From positions 34,972-98,971 of the forward strand of contig CAZGYD010000058.1 of the NCBI GenBank assembly GCA_964530115.1: a DNA stretch of 64,000 nucleotides. The letters are read 5' to 3'. The position numbers were made by a program, and so were the translations under genes. The notes under the pieces were generated by a model, which saw only the letters and a list, made by a program, of their open reading frames with translations, ran no database searches and was not told where the DNA came from. This DNA is from Fen-999 sp964530115. Lineage in GTDB: Bacteria; Pseudomonadota; Gammaproteobacteria; Burkholderiales; Rhodocyclaceae. Shown piece by piece: positions 9,142 to 17,811 of the stretch (its first letter is position 1; each line of letters opens with the position of its first letter).

Positions 9142-9792
9142 ATGGACGGCTTCAGCGGCATTACCGTCGCCCTCTCCAAGGGCCGCATCTTCGAGGAAAC
9201 GTTGCCCCTGCTCGGGGCCGCGGGCATCGTTCCGGACGAGGATCCGGAAAAGTCGCGCCGGCTCATCATCGGCACCAACCGGGCCGACGTCCGCGTTGTC
9301 GTCGTGCGCGCCTCCGATGTGCCGACCTATGTCCAGTATGGCGCGGCCGATCTCGGTGTCGCCGGCAAGGACGTGCTGCTCGAGCATGGCGGCGCCGGCC
9401 TGTATCAACCGGTGGATCTGAATATCGCCAGATGCCGGATGTGCGTGGCCGTGCCGGCGGGTTTCGATTATGGTGCCGCGGTTCGCCGCGGCGCCCGGCT
9501 ACGCGTGGCGACCAAGTATATCCAGACGGCGCGGGAGCATTTCGCGGCCAAGGGCGTGCATGTCGACCTGATCAAGCTGTATGGCTCCATGGAATTGGCA
9601 CCCCTGGCGGGTTTGGCCGATGCGATCGTCGATCTGGTCTCCAGCGGCGGTACGCTGAAGGCGAACAATCTGGTCGAAGTGGAAGAAATTGCGACCATTT
9701 CCTCTCGCCTGGTCGTCAACCAGGCCAGCCTGAAAATGAAGCGGGCGCTATTGCAGCCCGTCATCGATGCCATTGCCGGAGCCGTGAAATGA
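9142..9792 (+). CDS. hisG: HisG, ATP phosphoribosyltransferase, short form
   Basis: First enzyme of histidine synthesis: ATP + PRPP to phosphoribosyl-ATP. 216 residues with no C-terminal ACT-like regulatory domain, so it is the short form that needs HisZ; hisZ is not in the window. Motifs: ALSKGRIFEETLPLL, AADLGVAGKDVLLE, PRPP loop DAIVDLVSSGGTLKANNL. Its stop overlaps the hisD start (ATGA). Confidence 0.96.
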   Translation: MDGFSGITVALSKGRIFEETLPLLGAAGIVPDEDPEKSRRLIIGTNRADVRVVVVRASDVPTYVQYGAADLGVAGKDVLLEHGGAGLYQPVDLNIARCRMCVAVPAGFDYGAAVRRGARLRVATKYIQTAREHFAAKGVHVDLIKLYGSMELAPLAGLADAIVDLVSSGGTLKANNLVEVEEIATISSRLVVNQASLKMKRALLQPVIDAIAGAVK

Positions 9793-11096
9793 CCGCGCCC
9801 ACGATTCGCCGACTCTCCAGCCGGGATCCCGAGTTCCTGTCCATTCTCGAGGCGTTGCTCCATTTCGACGACACCACCGACGAGGCGATCGAAAAGACGG
9901 TCGCCGAGGTGCTGGCGAACGTCAGGACGCTTGGCGATCCCGCCGTGCTTGATTACACGCGCCGCTTCGACCGGTTGGATGCTTCGACGATGGCCGAGCT
10001 GGAACTGTCACCCGAGGTCCTGAAATCGGCCTTCGGGGGCCTTCCGGCGCTCCAGAGTCAGGCGCTGCGGGACGCCGCGGCGCGCATCCGCGATTATCAC
10101 GAGCGGCAGCGGCTGGAATCTTGGGAATATACCGAGGCCGACGGCACGCGGCTCGGCCAGAAGGTGACTCCGCTCGATCGCGTCGGCCTCTATGTTCCCG
10201 GTGGCAAGGCGGCCTACCCGAGTTCGGTACTGATGAACGCGATTCCCGCGAAGGTGGCTGGTGTGCGGGAACTGATCATGGTGGTACCTACGCCGGGCGG
10301 CCACAGGAACGAGCTGGTGCTGGCCGCCGCGCATCTGGCCGGCGTCGACCGGGTGTTCACCATCGGTGGTGCCCAGGCGGTCGCCGCACTCGCGTATGGC
10401 ACGCAGACGATTCCCCAAGTCGACAAGATCGTCGGGCCCGGCAACGCCTATGTCGCCAGCGCCAAGCGGCGCGTGTTCGGTACGGTCGGCATCGACATGG
10501 TCGCGGGTCCGTCCGAGGTTCTGGTCATCGCCGACGGTACCGGTGATCCCGACTGGACGGCCATCGATCTCTTCGCCCAGGCTGAGCACGATGAACTTGC
10601 CCAGGCAATCCTGCTTTGTCCTGATGCCGGCTTCCTCGACCGCGTCGCAGCGAGCATCGACCGCCTGCTGCCGACCATGCCGCGCAAGGAGGTCATCGCT
10701 GCCTCGATCGGCAATCGCGGCGCATTGATCCATGTCACCGACCTCGACGAGGCCTGCGTCATCGCCAACCGCATCGCTCCCGAGCACCTGGAGCTTTCCG
10801 TGGCCGAACCGCGGGCATTGATCGAGAAGATCCGCCATGCCGGGGCGATCTTCATGGGTCACTACACGTCGGAATCGCTCGGCGACTACTGTGCCGGCCC
10901 GAACCATGTGCTGCCGACGGCGCGCAGCGCGCGTTTTTCGAGCCCGCTTGGCGTTTATGACTTCCAGAAGCGGTCGAGCATCATCGAGGTTTCCGGGGCC
11001 GGCGCCCGCCGGCTCGGTCCGATTGCTTCGACATTGGCGCACGGCGAAGGACTTACGGCCCATGCCCGCGCAGCGGAACTGCGGCTCAAGGGTTGA
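9789..11096 (+). CDS. hisD: HisD, histidinol dehydrogenase
   Basis: Last enzyme of histidine synthesis, NAD-dependent oxidation of histidinol to histidine. 435 residues from the ATG overlapping hisG; an upstream open stretch in the same frame is only hisG antiframe. Motifs: VGLYVPGGKAAYPSSVLMNA, GGAQAVAALAYGT, DKIVGPGNAYVASAKR, catalytic region AEHDELAQAI, zinc and substrate site YCAGPNHVLPT. Its 3' end overlaps the 3' end of the opposite-strand hisC by 11 bases. Confidence 0.97.
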   Translation: MTAPTIRRLSSRDPEFLSILEALLHFDDTTDEAIEKTVAEVLANVRTLGDPAVLDYTRRFDRLDASTMAELELSPEVLKSAFGGLPALQSQALRDAAARIRDYHERQRLESWEYTEADGTRLGQKVTPLDRVGLYVPGGKAAYPSSVLMNAIPAKVAGVRELIMVVPTPGGHRNELVLAAAHLAGVDRVFTIGGAQAVAALAYGTQTIPQVDKIVGPGNAYVASAKRRVFGTVGIDMVAGPSEVLVIADGTGDPDWTAIDLFAQAEHDELAQAILLCPDAGFLDRVAASIDRLLPTMPRKEVIAASIGNRGALIHVTDLDEACVIANRIAPEHLELSVAEPRALIEKIRHAGAIFMGHYTSESLGDYCAGPNHVLPTARSARFSSPLGVYDFQKRSSIIEVSGAGARRLGPIASTLAHGEGLTAHARAAELRLKG

Positions 11097-12150
11097 GGAT
11101 TTCCTTCAGTGCCGCCACAAGCGTCCCGCATTGTTCATCGGTGCCGACGCTGATACGCAGGAACTGCTCGATGCGCGGCTGCCGGAAATGGCGGACGATG
11201 ATGCCGCGCGACCGCAGCGCCTGCGCCAAGGCTCCCGCATCGCGTCCGGGGTGCCGGGCGAAGACGAAGTTCGCGCTCGAAGGCAGCACTTCGAAACCGA
11301 GCATGGCCAGTTCGCTGGCGAGCGTCCGGCGGCTGCGCATCACCGCCTGGCGGGTGCGCTCGAACCATTCCCGGTCTTCGAGTGCGGCCGTCGCACCGGC
11401 GAGTGCGACGCGGTCGAGCGGGTAGGAATTGAAGCTGTTCTTGACCCGGTCCAGTCCCTCGATGAGCTTTTCGTCACCGACGGCGAAACCGACCCGCAGG
11501 CCCGCGAGCGAGCGGGACTTCGAAAACGTCTGCACCACGAGCAAGTTTGGATACCTGTCGACCAGGGTAACTGCCGATTCCGCGCCGAAGTCGATGTAGG
11601 CCTCGTCGACGACGACGACCGATCCCGGGTTGCCGGCCACGATTTTCTCGATGGCGGAGAGCGGCAGGGCGAGCCCCGTCGGCGCGTTCGGGTTCGGGAA
11701 GATGATGCCGCCGTTGGGTCTCAGGTAATCCTCGGCCCGGATCTCGAAGTGGTCGCCCAGGGGCACGCAAACATGGGCGATGCCGTAGAGCTGGCAATAG
11801 ACCGGATAGAAGCTATAGGTGACATCCGGGAAGAGTACCGGCCTTTCGTGCTTGAGCAGGGCGAGAAAGGCGTGGGCGAGAACCTCGTCTGAGCCGTTGC
11901 CGACGAAGACCTGGGCCGGCGAGACGTTGCCGAACCAGGCGGCGATCGCGGCCTTGAGCCGGGAGCCCTCGGGATCCGGATAGAGCCTGAGATCGTCGCC
12001 AATCTGGCGGCGCATGGCCTCGACGGACCGGGGCGAAGGGCCATACGGGTTTTCGTTGGTGTTGAGCTTGACCAGATTGGGCAGCTTCGGCTGTTCGCCC
12101 GGCACGTAAGGCGTCAGCGAGCGGGCGGTGTCACTCCAGTAACGGCTCAT
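11086..12150 (-). CDS. hisC: HisC, histidinol-phosphate aminotransferase
   Basis: PLP enzyme converting imidazole-acetol phosphate to histidinol phosphate. 354 residues; PLP Lys in TFSKSRSLAGLRVGFAVGD, N-terminal LNTNENPYGPSP, NPNAPTG region. It is inverted relative to all other his genes around it and converges on hisD with an 11-base overlap, so it must have its own promoter in 12151-12215 and hisB onwards must be transcribed from a second promoter in the same short divergent gap. Confidence 0.95.
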   Translation of the reverse strand: MSRYWSDTARSLTPYVPGEQPKLPNLVKLNTNENPYGPSPRSVEAMRRQIGDDLRLYPDPEGSRLKAAIAAWFGNVSPAQVFVGNGSDEVLAHAFLALLKHERPVLFPDVTYSFYPVYCQLYGIAHVCVPLGDHFEIRAEDYLRPNGGIIFPNPNAPTGLALPLSAIEKIVAGNPGSVVVVDEAYIDFGAESAVTLVDRYPNLLVVQTFSKSRSLAGLRVGFAVGDEKLIEGLDRVKNSFNSYPLDRVALAGATAALEDREWFERTRQAVMRSRRTLASELAMLGFEVLPSSANFVFARHPGRDAGALAQALRSRGIIVRHFRQPRIEQFLRISVGTDEQCGTLVAALKEILNP

Positions 12151-12215
12151 CGGGATCGAGGCATGGCTGTCGATGCGGTGCGAGATGGTATCATGGCCAC
12201 CATCACGAACCCTTG

Positions 12216-12812
12216 ATGCACGCCCCGATGCGCAGCGCAGAAGTCCAACGCGACACGCTGGAAACCCAGGTTCGCGTCCGTTTGTCCCTCGATGGCGAGG
12301 GCCGGTCGAAGCTCGCCACCGGCGTCGGTTTCTTCGATCACATGCTCGACCAGATCGCCCGTCACGGCCTCATCGATCTGGAAATCGAGGCCAGGGGCGA
12401 TCTGCACATCGACGCGCATCACACCGTCGAGGACGTCGGCATCACGCTCGGTCAGGCGCTGGCGAAGGCCGTCGGCGACAAGAAGGGCATCCGCCGCTAT
12501 GGTCACGCCTACGTCCCGCTCGACGAAGCGCTCTCCCGCGTGGTGGTCGACCTCTCCGGACGACCAGGGCTCTTCTTCGACGTCCCCTTCGTTCGTGGCA
12601 CGATCGGCGACTTCGATGTCGACCTGGTGCGCGAGTTCTTTCAGGGACTCGTGAATCACGCCGGCATCACTGTCCATGTCGACTGCCTGCGCGGCGACAA
12701 CGCCCATCATCAGGCAGAAACCGTCTTCAAGGCTTTCGGCCGCGCGCTGCGCATGGCGATCGAGCCCGACCCCCGCGCGAGCGGCATCCCGTCGACCAAG
12801 GGGATGCTCTGA
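12216..12812 (+). CDS. hisB: HisB, imidazoleglycerol-phosphate dehydratase
   Basis: Monofunctional dehydratase (about 198 residues, without the phosphatase part found in E. coli HisB). Manganese-binding motifs FFDHMLDQIARHG, DAHHTVEDVG and DNAHHQAETVFKA are present. The ATG at 12216 is preceded directly by a TTG. Divergent from hisC across a 65-base gap. Confidence 0.96.
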   Translation: MHAPMRSAEVQRDTLETQVRVRLSLDGEGRSKLATGVGFFDHMLDQIARHGLIDLEIEARGDLHIDAHHTVEDVGITLGQALAKAVGDKKGIRRYGHAYVPLDEALSRVVVDLSGRPGLFFDVPFVRGTIGDFDVDLVREFFQGLVNHAGITVHVDCLRGDNAHHQAETVFKAFGRALRMAIEPDPRASGIPSTKGML

Positions 12813-12819
12813 AGCCATC

Positions 12820-13458
12820 ATGAGCGGCAACCGGGTCGTTGCGGTCGTCGATTACGGCATGGGCAACCTGCGCTCGGTGGCCAAGGCCATCGAGCACGTT
12901 GCGGAAGATGCACGGGTTCTGGTTACTTCGGACGCGGCGGCGGTCGCGTCGGCCGATCGCGTCGTCGTTCCCGGGCAGGGAGCGATGCCGGACTGCATGC
13001 GCGAGCTTGCCGCCCGCGGTTTGCGCGAGGCGGTGATCCAGGCCGCCCGCGACAAGCCTTTCCTTGGCATCTGCATCGGCCTGCAGATGCTCTTCGGGCA
13101 CAGCGAGGAAGGCGATGTCGCCGGACTCGGCATCCTGCCGGGCCGGGTTCGTCGCTTCCCGCCCGAGGCGACGGTCGCCCAAGGGCTCAAGGTGCCGCAC
13201 ATGGGCTGGAACCAAGTGGATCAGGCGATCGCGCATCCGCTGTGGCAAGGCATTCCGGACGGGTCACGCTTCTATTTCGTGCACAGCTATTACGTTGAGC
13301 CGGCGGAACCTTCGGTCATCGCCGGCTCGACACACTACGGCATCCCCTTTACCAGTGCGGTGGCGCGCGCTAACATCTTCGCGGTCCAGTTCCATCCGGA
13401 AAAAAGCGCTCGCCACGGCCTGCAACTCCTCGCCAACTTCATGCGCTGGCAACCCTGA
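12820..13458 (+). CDS. hisH: HisH, glutaminase subunit of IGP synthase
   Basis: Class I amidotransferase that hydrolyses glutamine and passes ammonia to HisF. 212 residues from ATG 12820 (VVDYGMGNLRSVAKAIEH). Catalytic Cys in GICIGLQMLF, catalytic His and Glu in FAVQFHPEKS. Follows hisB by 7 bases. Confidence 0.96.
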   Translation: MSGNRVVAVVDYGMGNLRSVAKAIEHVAEDARVLVTSDAAAVASADRVVVPGQGAMPDCMRELAARGLREAVIQAARDKPFLGICIGLQMLFGHSEEGDVAGLGILPGRVRRFPPEATVAQGLKVPHMGWNQVDQAIAHPLWQGIPDGSRFYFVHSYYVEPAEPSVIAGSTHYGIPFTSAVARANIFAVQFHPEKSARHGLQLLANFMRWQP

Positions 13459-13473
13459 CTCTTCCCTTCTCCG

Positions 13474-13500
13474 GCTGGCGTCTTACCACGACTGAGTTTC
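13474..13500 (+). repeat. Dispersed ~28-bp repeat, copy 1 (intergenic hisH-hisA)
   Basis: Copy of the recurrent element with core CCACGGCTGAGTTTCG (here CCACGACTGAGTTTC). It lies just before the hisA start, where a Shine-Dalgarno site is expected and none is seen. Confidence 0.75.
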
Positions 13501-13510
13501 CACGACCACT

Positions 13511-14254
13511 ATGCTGCTGATTCCCGCGATCGACCTGAAGGACGGGCATTGCGTGCGCCTCAAGCAGGGCGCGATGGACGATGCCACGGTGTTCTCGGAA
13601 CATCCCGCGGCCATGGCGCGTCACTGGATCGAACAGGGGGCGCGTCGGCTGCATCTCGTGGACCTCAACGGCGCCTTTGCCGGCAAGCCGAAGAACGAGC
13701 AGGCGATCAAGGCCATTCTGAAAGAGGTCGGCGATGAGATTCCCGTCCAGCTCGGCGGTGGCATCCGCGATCTCGACACGATCGAGCGCTGCCTCGACGA
13801 CGGTGTCAGCTATGTCATCATCGGTACGGCGGCGGTTAAGAACCCGGGCTTCCTTCACGACGCCTGTACTGCTTTCCCCGGCCACATCATCGTTGGTCTC
13901 GACGCGCGTGACGGCAAGGTCGCCGTCGATGGCTGGTCGAAGATGACCGGCCATGACGTCATCGACCTGGCCAGGAAGTTCGAGGACTACGGCGTCGAGG
14001 CCGTCATCTACACCGACATCGGCCGCGATGGCATGATGAGCGGCGTGAACATCGAGGCGACGGTGAAGCTCGCCCAGGCGTTGCGGATCCCCGTGATCGC
14101 CTCGGGCGGCATCGCCAGCATCGCCGACGTCCGCTCGCTGTGCCAGGTGCAGGACGAAGGCATCATGGGCGCCATCACTGGCCGGGCGATCTACGAAGGC
14201 AAGCTCGACTTCAAGAAGGCGCAGGCGGAGGCCGACAAGCTTTCGGGCCGCTAG
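13511..14254 (+). CDS. hisA: HisA, ProFAR isomerase
   Basis: TIM-barrel isomerase of the fourth step of histidine synthesis. 247 residues. LLIPAIDLKDGHCVRL at the N-terminus with the first catalytic Asp, second catalytic Asp in VIYTDIGRDGMMSG, phosphate loops LGGGIRD and ASGGIAS. No clear ribosome-binding site; a dispersed repeat occupies that position. Confidence 0.97.
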   Translation: MLLIPAIDLKDGHCVRLKQGAMDDATVFSEHPAAMARHWIEQGARRLHLVDLNGAFAGKPKNEQAIKAILKEVGDEIPVQLGGGIRDLDTIERCLDDGVSYVIIGTAAVKNPGFLHDACTAFPGHIIVGLDARDGKVAVDGWSKMTGHDVIDLARKFEDYGVEAVIYTDIGRDGMMSGVNIEATVKLAQALRIPVIASGGIASIADVRSLCQVQDEGIMGAITGRAIYEGKLDFKKAQAEADKLSGR

Positions 14255-14272
14255 CCCGGAGCCGCTGACGCC

Positions 14273-15031
14273 ATGCTCGCCAAGCGCATCATTCCCTGCC
14301 TCGACGTCACCGCCGGCCGCGTGGTCAAGGGCGTCAATTTCGTCGAGTTGCGCGATGCCGGCGATCCGGTCGAAATCGCCCGGCGCTACGACGAGCAGGG
14401 CGCCGACGAGATCACCTTTCTCGACATCACCGCCAGCTCGGACGACCGGGACATCATCCTGCACATCGTCGAGGCCTGCGCCGAGCAGGTCTTCATACCG
14501 CTGACCGTCGGCGGCGGCGTGCGCAAGGTCGAGGACGTCCGTCGCCTGCTCAATGCCGGTGCGGACAAGGTCAGCATCAACACCGCTGCCGTCAACAACC
14601 CCGACCTGGTGGCCGAAGCCGCTGCCAAGGTGGGCTCACAGTGCATCGTCGTCGCCATCGACGCCAAGCGGACCGGGCCGGACAAATGGGAGGTATTCAC
14701 CCATGGCGGGCGCAGGAACGTCGGCCTCGACGCGATCGAGTGGGCAAAGCGGGTGACCGAGCTTGGTGCCGGCGAGATTCTGCTGACCAGCATGGACCGC
14801 GACGGCACACGCAACGGTTTCGATCTCGAACTGACGCGCCGCGTGGCCGAGGCGGTCGCGGTGCCGGTGATCGCCAGCGGCGGTGTCGGCAACCTTCAGC
14901 ATCTCGCCGACGGCGTCCAACAGGGCAAGGCCGATGCGGTGCTCGCGGCCAGCATTTTCCATTACGGCGAATACACCATCCGCCAGGCCAAGGAATACAT
15001 GCACGCGCGCGGCATTGAGGTCAGGCTGTGA
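14273..15031 (+). CDS. hisF: HisF, cyclase subunit of IGP synthase
   Basis: TIM-barrel cyclase that works with HisH to form imidazoleglycerol phosphate and AICAR. 252 residues. KRIIPCLDVTAGRVVKGVNF (catalytic Asp), LLTSMDRDGTRNGFD (second Asp), VGGGVRKVEDV and ASGGVGN phosphate loops. Followed by ~100 bases without a gene before hisI. Confidence 0.97.
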   Translation: MLAKRIIPCLDVTAGRVVKGVNFVELRDAGDPVEIARRYDEQGADEITFLDITASSDDRDIILHIVEACAEQVFIPLTVGGGVRKVEDVRRLLNAGADKVSINTAAVNNPDLVAEAAAKVGSQCIVVAIDAKRTGPDKWEVFTHGGRRNVGLDAIEWAKRVTELGAGEILLTSMDRDGTRNGFDLELTRRVAEAVAVPVIASGGVGNLQHLADGVQQGKADAVLAASIFHYGEYTIRQAKEYMHARGIEVRL

Positions 15032-15130
15032 GCGTCCTCCAGAACACCATGGGCGAGGATCTGCGCTGGGAGCGAATGTGGCGGCCCTTGGCCGGTATGG
15101 GCTTGCCCGAATCGGGAAAGGTGGCGTGAG

Positions 15131-15517
15131 ATGACCTGCAAGTGGCTCAACGACGTTCGCTGGGACGAGCACGGACTGGTGCCGGTGATCGCCCAGGACG
15201 CGGCGACCGGCGAAGTGCTGATGTTCGCCTGGATGAACCGCGAGGCGCTGGAAAAGACGGCGGCGCTCGGCCAAGCCGTCTATTGGTCGAGATCGCGGCG
15301 CAAGCTCTGGCACAAGGGCGAGGAATCCGGCCATTTCCAGAAGGTCGTCGAGATCCGCACGGATTGCGACAACGACGTCGTCCTGCTCAAGGTCGAGCAG
15401 GTCGGCGGCATCGCCTGCCACACCGGCCGGCGGAGCTGCTTTTTCCAGCGGCTCGAGGACGGTTGCTGGTCGGCGGTGGAGCCCGTTCTCAAGGATCCCA
15501 AGGAGATTTACAAGTGA
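15131..15517 (+). CDS. hisI: HisI, phosphoribosyl-AMP cyclohydrolase
   Basis: Zinc enzyme opening the adenine ring of PR-AMP. 128 residues. Metal-binding motifs DCDNDVVLLKV and CHTGRRSCFF are present, plus MFAWMNREAL and YWSRSRRKLWHKGEESGH. Separate from HisE, as in most proteobacteria outside the enterics; overlaps hisE (GTGA). Confidence 0.96.
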   Translation: MTCKWLNDVRWDEHGLVPVIAQDAATGEVLMFAWMNREALEKTAALGQAVYWSRSRRKLWHKGEESGHFQKVVEIRTDCDNDVVLLKVEQVGGIACHTGRRSCFFQRLEDGCWSAVEPVLKDPKEIYK

Positions 15518-15849
15518 TCGATCTGGAAGTCCTGCACCGCCTGCAGGCGACGCTCGTCGAGCGCAAGGGCGCCGCGGCGGATTCCTCCTACGTCGCCAGC
15601 CTCTACGCAAAGGGGACCGACGCCATCTGCAAGAAGGTCGCCGAAGAGGCCGCTGAAACGATCATGGCCGCCAAGGACGGCGATCACCTGCACCTGGTGC
15701 GCGAGACCTGCGATCTCTGGTTCCACAGCCTGGTGCTCCTTGCGCACTTCGATCTCGGCGTCGATGACGTGCTGGCGGAACTGCGGCGCCGGGAGGGAAT
15801 TTCCGGAATCGATGAAAAAAAGAGCCGGGTGACGGCCGGGCGGGGATGA
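15514..15849 (+). CDS. hisE: HisE, phosphoribosyl-ATP pyrophosphatase
   Basis: Hydrolyses PR-ATP to PR-AMP, second step of the pathway. 111 residues from a GTG start that overlaps the hisI stop. MazG-like helical fold motif KKVAEEAAETIMAAKDGD and ETCDLWFHSLVLLA. Last his gene of the cluster. Confidence 0.95.
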   Translation: MIDLEVLHRLQATLVERKGAAADSSYVASLYAKGTDAICKKVAEEAAETIMAAKDGDHLHLVRETCDLWFHSLVLLAHFDLGVDDVLAELRRREGISGIDEKKSRVTAGRG

Positions 15850-15910
15850 CCCGGATGTCCGGCCGACGCATTGCCGACCCGATGACTGAATTCTTCTCGA
15901 GGAGCCGATC

Positions 15911-16264
15911 ATGACCGACTGCATCTTCTGCAAGATCGCCCGCGGCGAGATTCCGTCGAAGAAGGTGTACGAGGACGAAGACCTCTACGCCTTCCACGAC
16001 ATCCATCCGCAGGCGCCGGTGCACTTCATGATCATCCCCAAGCAGCACATCGCCTCGCTCAATGATGTCGACATGAGCCATGCGCCGGTACTCGGCAGGC
16101 TGTTCGCCAAGGCCGGCGAGCTGGCCCGCGCCCAAGGGCTGACCGACGGCTTCCGCACCATCATCAACACCGGCAGGATCGGCCGGCAGGAGGTGTATCA
16201 TCTCCACGTCCATATCCTCGGCGGCCCGGAACCCCTGGGCTCGATGATGCCGAGAAACCGTTAG
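15911..16264 (+). CDS. hinT: HinT-like HIT-domain nucleotide hydrolase
   Basis: Histidine-triad purine nucleoside phosphoramidase. 117 residues; N-terminal zinc-type CIFCKIARGEIPS, histidine triad YHLHVHILGG. Lies between hisE and tatA, a common arrangement in beta-proteobacteria; good upstream site GAGGAG about 10 bases before the ATG. Confidence 0.95.
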   Translation: MTDCIFCKIARGEIPSKKVYEDEDLYAFHDIHPQAPVHFMIIPKQHIASLNDVDMSHAPVLGRLFAKAGELARAQGLTDGFRTIINTGRIGRQEVYHLHVHILGGPEPLGSMMPRNR

Positions 16265-16273
16265 GAGACAGAC

Positions 16274-16486
16274 ATGGGTTCCCTGAGCATCTGGCACTGG
16301 CTGATCGTCCTGCTGATCGTCGTGCTCGTCTTCGGCACCAAGAAGCTGCGCAACATCGGCCAGGACCTCGGTGGCGCGGTCAAGGGGTTCAAGGAGGGCA
16401 TGAAGGAAGGCACCTCCGACAAGCCCGCCGAGCCGGAGAAGGTCGGTCACACCATCGAAGGCGAAGCCAAGAAGGAGAAGGTCTGA
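16274..16486 (+). CDS. tatA: TatA, twin-arginine translocase pore subunit
   Basis: Small membrane protein (70 residues) of the Tat pathway: one transmembrane helix (IWHWLIVLLIVVLVFGTKKL), hinge FGTKKLRNIG and an amphipathic helix GGAVKGFKEGMKEG. Separated from tatB by a strong terminator-like hairpin. SoxB and SoxY in this window carry twin-arginine-type signals and would be clients. Confidence 0.96.
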   Translation: MGSLSIWHWLIVLLIVVLVFGTKKLRNIGQDLGGAVKGFKEGMKEGTSDKPAEPEKVGHTIEGEAKKEKV

Positions 16487-16513
16487 CCGGCCGCGCCGGC
16501 AGGCTACGCAGCG

Positions 16514-16540
16514 GAGCGGGTGATGCCCGCTCATTTTTTT
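16514..16540 (+). terminator. Rho-independent terminator/attenuator between tatA and tatB
   Basis: GAGCGGG, 5-base loop TGATG, CCCGCTC, then A and seven T. It is a textbook intrinsic terminator placed inside the tat operon, so tatBC would be read mainly by read-through. Confidence 0.8.
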
Positions 16541-16556
16541 CGGACGTTCCTTTGCC

Positions 16557-16973
16557 ATGTTCGACATAGGCTTTTCCGAGCTGATGGTGATCGCCGTGGT
16601 GGCGTTGATCGTCATCGGGCCAGAGCGGCTGCCGCGCGTGGCGCGGACCGCCGGTCATCTGCTCGGCCGCCTGCAGCGATACGTCAGCGACGTCAAGGCC
16701 GACATCAACCGGGAGATCCAGCTCGAGGAATTGAAAAAGCTCCAGAAGCAGGTCGCCGAGCAGGCGCGCATGATGGAGCAATCGGTCAACGAGCACATGA
16801 ACTCGATCGAGACCTCGCTCAACCAGTCGATCGCCCAGGGACTCGGCGAAAAGGCCGATGCGGCGCAGGGCGGGCCGGCGCAGGGCGGGCCGGCGCAGGA
16901 CACCGCGAATGCGGACGCCGCCGGCGCGTTACCACCGCTGAGTTTCGACGAAAGCCGCAAGCCCAATGCCTGA
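16557..16973 (+). CDS. tatB: TatB, twin-arginine translocase subunit
   Basis: Tat substrate-recognition partner of TatC. 138 residues: N-terminal helix (MFDIGFSELMVIAVVALIVI), GPERLPRVART hinge, amphipathic helix, then a low-complexity tail. The tail contains a 15-bp tandem repeat (GGPAQ units) and ends in a copy of the dispersed repeat (ALPPLSFDE). The stop overlaps tatC by 8 bases. Confidence 0.95.
   Translation: MFDIGFSELMVIAVVALIVIGPERLPRVARTAGHLLGRLQRYVSDVKADINREIQLEELKKLQKQVAEQARMMEQSVNEHMNSIETSLNQSIAQGLGEKADAAQGGPAQGGPAQDTANADAAGALPPLSFDESRKPNA
16861..16899 (+). repeat. 15-bp tandem repeat in tatB
   Basis: Unit CGGCGCAGGGCGGGC twice plus a partial third copy, coding for repeated GGPAQ in the disordered TatB tail. 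Length is a multiple of three, so copy changes keep the frame. Confidence 0.8.
16920..16947 (+). repeat. Dispersed ~28-bp repeat, copy 2 (tatB tail)
   Basis: In-frame copy read as AGALPPLSF near the TatB C-terminus; DNA core CCACCGCTGAGTTTCG. Confidence 0.75.
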
Positions 16974-17793
16974 GCTGTTCGAGACACAGGAAACCTTCAT
17001 CTCCCATCTGGTCGAGTTGCGCGACCGGCTGCTGCGTGCCCTTCTGGCCGTGCTGCTCGTCTTCCTCGCGCTCGTGCCCTGGGCGGCGCAAGTCTATGAC
17101 CTGCTCGCGGCGCCGATGATCGCCACGCTGCCGCCGGGAACGAAGATGATCGCCACCGGCGTGATCACGCCGTTCATGGTACCGATCAAGGTCACACTGC
17201 TCGCGGCCTTCGTCATCGCCCTGCCGGTCGTGCTTTACCAGGCGTGGGCCTTCGTTGCCCCCGGCCTCTATGCCCACGAGAAGAAGTTCGCCCTGCCGCT
17301 CATCGTCGGCAGCACCCTGCTCTTCCTTTTGGGCATTGCCTTCTGCTACTTCTTCGTCTTCAACACGGTGTTCAAGTTCATCGGCGAATTCGCGCCGCAG
17401 AGCATCACGCCGGCACCGGACATCGAGCAGTATCTCTCGTTCGTGATGACGATGTTTCTCGCCTTCGGCATCACCTTCGAGGTGCCGGTGGCCGTGATCC
17501 TGCTCGTGCGCTTCGGCATCGTCGGGCTGGACAAGCTCAAGGATGCACGACCCTACGTGATCGTCGGTGCCTTCGTCATCGCCGCCATCGTCACGCCGCC
17601 CGACGTGATTTCGCAGTTCATGCTCGCCGTGCCGATGTGCCTGCTCTACGAACTGGGTCTGATCGTCGCGCGCTTCGCCGCGAAGCCCGAGCCGATCCCC
17701 GGCGAGAGCGATTACGTGCCGCCGACTCCGGCGGAAATGGACCGGGAACTCGACAGGATGGACGCCTCGACGCCGCCCCGTCGGGACGGCTGA
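16966..17793 (+). CDS. tatC: TatC, twin-arginine translocase core
   Basis: Polytopic receptor for twin-arginine signal peptides. 275 residues with six predicted transmembrane helices; family motifs FISHLVELRDRLLRA at the N-terminus (with the conserved Glu) and YQAWAFVAPGLYAHEKK (conserved Pro and Glu). C-terminal 30 residues are hydrophilic. Confidence 0.97.
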   Translation: MPELFETQETFISHLVELRDRLLRALLAVLLVFLALVPWAAQVYDLLAAPMIATLPPGTKMIATGVITPFMVPIKVTLLAAFVIALPVVLYQAWAFVAPGLYAHEKKFALPLIVGSTLLFLLGIAFCYFFVFNTVFKFIGEFAPQSITPAPDIEQYLSFVMTMFLAFGITFEVPVAVILLVRFGIVGLDKLKDARPYVIVGAFVIAAIVTPPDVISQFMLAVPMCLLYELGLIVARFAAKPEPIPGESDYVPPTPAEMDRELDRMDASTPPRRDG

Positions 17794-17811
17794 GCCGGCG
17801 TCAGCGGAGGC

